Shown one piece after another: positions 8,465 to 10,000 of a DNA stretch of 10,000 nucleotides. Under the pieces are notes generated by a model. That model worked only from the letters and a program-made list of their open reading frames with translations, had not been told where the DNA came from and ran no database searches. Origin of the DNA: Acropora yongei (taxonomy: Eukaryota > Cnidaria > Anthozoa > Scleractinia > Acroporidae); NCBI GenBank assembly GCA_014634225.1, contig BLFN01000757.1, positions 1,678,537 through 1,688,536 of the forward strand, in the 5' to 3' direction. Position 1 is the first letter of the stretch. The number at the start of each line of letters is the position of its first letter. The position numbers and the translations under genes were made by a program.

Positions 8465-9352
8465 CTAAGGCATACGCCTTGAATTTAAAGTACGACTCAA
8501 CTGGTGCGGGACGCTGGACAAAAGTATACAAGAAGCGATCTATAGACCAATGCGGCTCAAAACTCTGCTAATTTTGCGTACAGGCATCAAAATTGCTAAA
8601 AGGAAGATTTTCTACAAGTAAGAAGCACCAGTGCCAGCGTCAATGGGTGTAAGGAAGGGTGCTGTATCTCAGAGGAATGCATTGCAAATAAAACGTAGTT
8701 TACGCACGCTCTAAACCCGGGCGGTATAGTGTCATTTTGCTCGCATTTTCTGAGGACACAATTAAGAATGCGATTATAAGTGGACATGGTTTCCTCCAAA
8801 ATGGTAGGCCTCAAAGCTCATTTATTTTCATTCATGTTTCATGTTGTTGGCTTCCACGGCAGCGAACGCAAACCCATAAATGGCCACTATCCGTCACTGG
8901 GCCATTTTGAAGTTGCGACTAGAGTCTTTTCAGAAAGGTAAGGTAAGGATTTAACAAGAAAGTATTTTTTTCCTTTTTTGTGATAAACTAACATGGAAAT
9001 GTTTCAAGCCTTCAGACTTGAATAAAATTTAGACAATTAATTTTGCCTGAACTTCCGTCAGTTTCCACTTCCGTGTCTATGTTTTTTAGAAACGGCAAAA
9101 ATTACTTGACTGCTAAATTAAACAATATTCGTATTCAAAAATAATTTTACACTCACAAATAAAGATTTTCTTGTTTCAGCTGTTGATTTTCATCACAGAC
9201 AACGGACCAATCAGGGAGCCACTCACATCAAGGAACTTTAAGGTGTTTTAGTGTAGTTCGCACTTGAGGAATCATCACTTTCATCCCCAACTTCAAGAAG
9301 TTAGTTTAGTCCGACCTCAGAGTTTGGAAAGAGGTGAGTACTGGGCTAATCT
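8288..9352 (+). repeat. Right arm of the large inverted duplication
   Basis: This is the mirror copy of 6925-8111. It lacks the extra segment present in the left arm and has its own small indels. The arms have diverged well beyond a recent duplication. The spacer at about 8112-8287 contains an 8-bp hairpin (8204-8211 with 8221-8228). Transcription across both arms would give a long imperfect double-stranded RNA. Confidence 0.85.
9198..9332 (+). pseudogene. Right-arm counterpart of the exon-like segment, frame broken
   Basis: The segment is the mirror copy of 6974-7107 and follows a conserved CATCACAG. In the matching frame it starts DNGPIREPLTS and ends at an in-frame TAG. Alignment to the left arm needs a two-base gap, so at least one copy is frameshifted. 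Confidence 0.3.
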
Positions 9353-9404
9353 AAAAGAACTTCCAGGTTTTTTGAAAGTTATGAGCCAAGTTTAATCAAA
9401 GTGT

Positions 9405-10000
9405 AAGCTGAATTAAAAGTTAATTATATCTAATTTAATTAATAAACCAAATCCTTTGAGATGGTCATCATCAGCTAAACACTGGTGGCTAGTAAATTGA
9501 AAATTATATACAGTCTATGTTGATTTAAAAGTATGTTGAGGCTGACGTTTTCATAGGGCATGACAGGGCTCAAGACTTAAATAGAAGCTAATTAACTTGC
9601 ACTGATTGGTTGAAATTGTGTTTTGGCTGGTGGATCTTGAAGTAAACCTGCTGTTTTGGCCACTAAAATGCCAATGAGTACTTCTTCAGTTATGATGAAT
9701 TTTGTACAATTTTACACTCTAGTGACAAATGAAAGGCAAGGAAGTTGATATTATTATATCATTGAGGGAATGAAGACAAGCAAGCAACAGATGTTGTTTG
9801 CTGTGTGGTGCATTTTTAGAACCCACGGACACAAATTCATTTATTGTTCCAGATCATCAGTTCAATACATTAATTTTTTATTGGCCTGTTTTGTTCTTCT
9901 TGTACGTACCACGTGCACTATACGGAAATGTTTTACTTTGATCCTGATAATTTTGCAAAAAGACAGTTTAAGTGTAAGGGAAAGTAAAATTCATGTTATG
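9405..10000. other. No supported feature
   Basis: This AT-rich sequence outside the inverted duplication has no long open frame. One CACGTG E-box lies near 9911, which alone means little. Confidence 0.5.

Noticed and set aside
8596..8814. 72-residue minus-strand open frame in the right arm.
   Set aside because: The aligned left-arm copy is frameshifted by single-base and four-base gaps, and no domain is recognised. A decayed coding origin cannot be excluded.
9183..9330. ITDNGP...SRNFKVF in the right arm looks like the DNG motif of Ty3/gypsy integrases.
   Set aside because: Upstream sequence is AT-rich and non-coding with no other integrase or polymerase motif, the frame is broken by a stop, and the left arm lacks the DNG residues. 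Chance resemblance is more likely.
9550..9566. GCTGACGTTTTC-like sequence resembling the hammerhead-like segment near 8000.
   Set aside because: The match is only about a dozen bases and no CUGANGA core or stem follows in the right place.

Overview
This is AT-rich, intron-bearing animal DNA. Signs of a cnidarian, most likely a stony coral, are one spliced gene for a secreted von Willebrand factor A (vWA) protein, tRNA-derived SINE-like sequence, a short foldback element and retroelement debris. The coral attribution rests on my recollection that similar SINE and foldback sequences are common in coral genomes. No search was possible, so the taxon is an inference.

Layout: positions 1-360 hold a recurring GGGAACA-type motif. 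Positions 400-650 hold tRNA-like SINE modules in opposite orientations. Positions 980-1113 hold a foldback element with 30-bp arms. Positions 1440-1960 look like a promoter or CpG-rich stretch, with one very short open frame at 1747-1848. Positions 1970-2640 are A-rich and appear non-coding. Positions 2641-4927 carry the one convincing gene, on the minus strand: three coding exons (4927-4792, 4361-3972, 3496-3174) with matching splice phases that join into a complete 282-residue secreted vWA protein. Its second intron contains a decayed copy of part of the vWA exon.

Positions 4990-6890 contain AT-rich simple sequence and no gene I can support. From about 6925 to 9352 the window is a large imperfect inverted duplication. 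Two arms of about 1 kb run colinearly in opposite orientations around a spacer near 8112-8287. The left arm carries an extra segment of about 200 bp that resembles a Penelope-type retroelement end with a degenerate hammerhead-like core. Short exon-like open stretches lie in the arms, but none forms a gene I can name. Positions 9405-10000 show nothing I can assign.

Only one gene is well supported, so nothing can be said about genes acting together. The two items most worth following up are the inverted duplication and the decayed exon copy inside the vWA gene.
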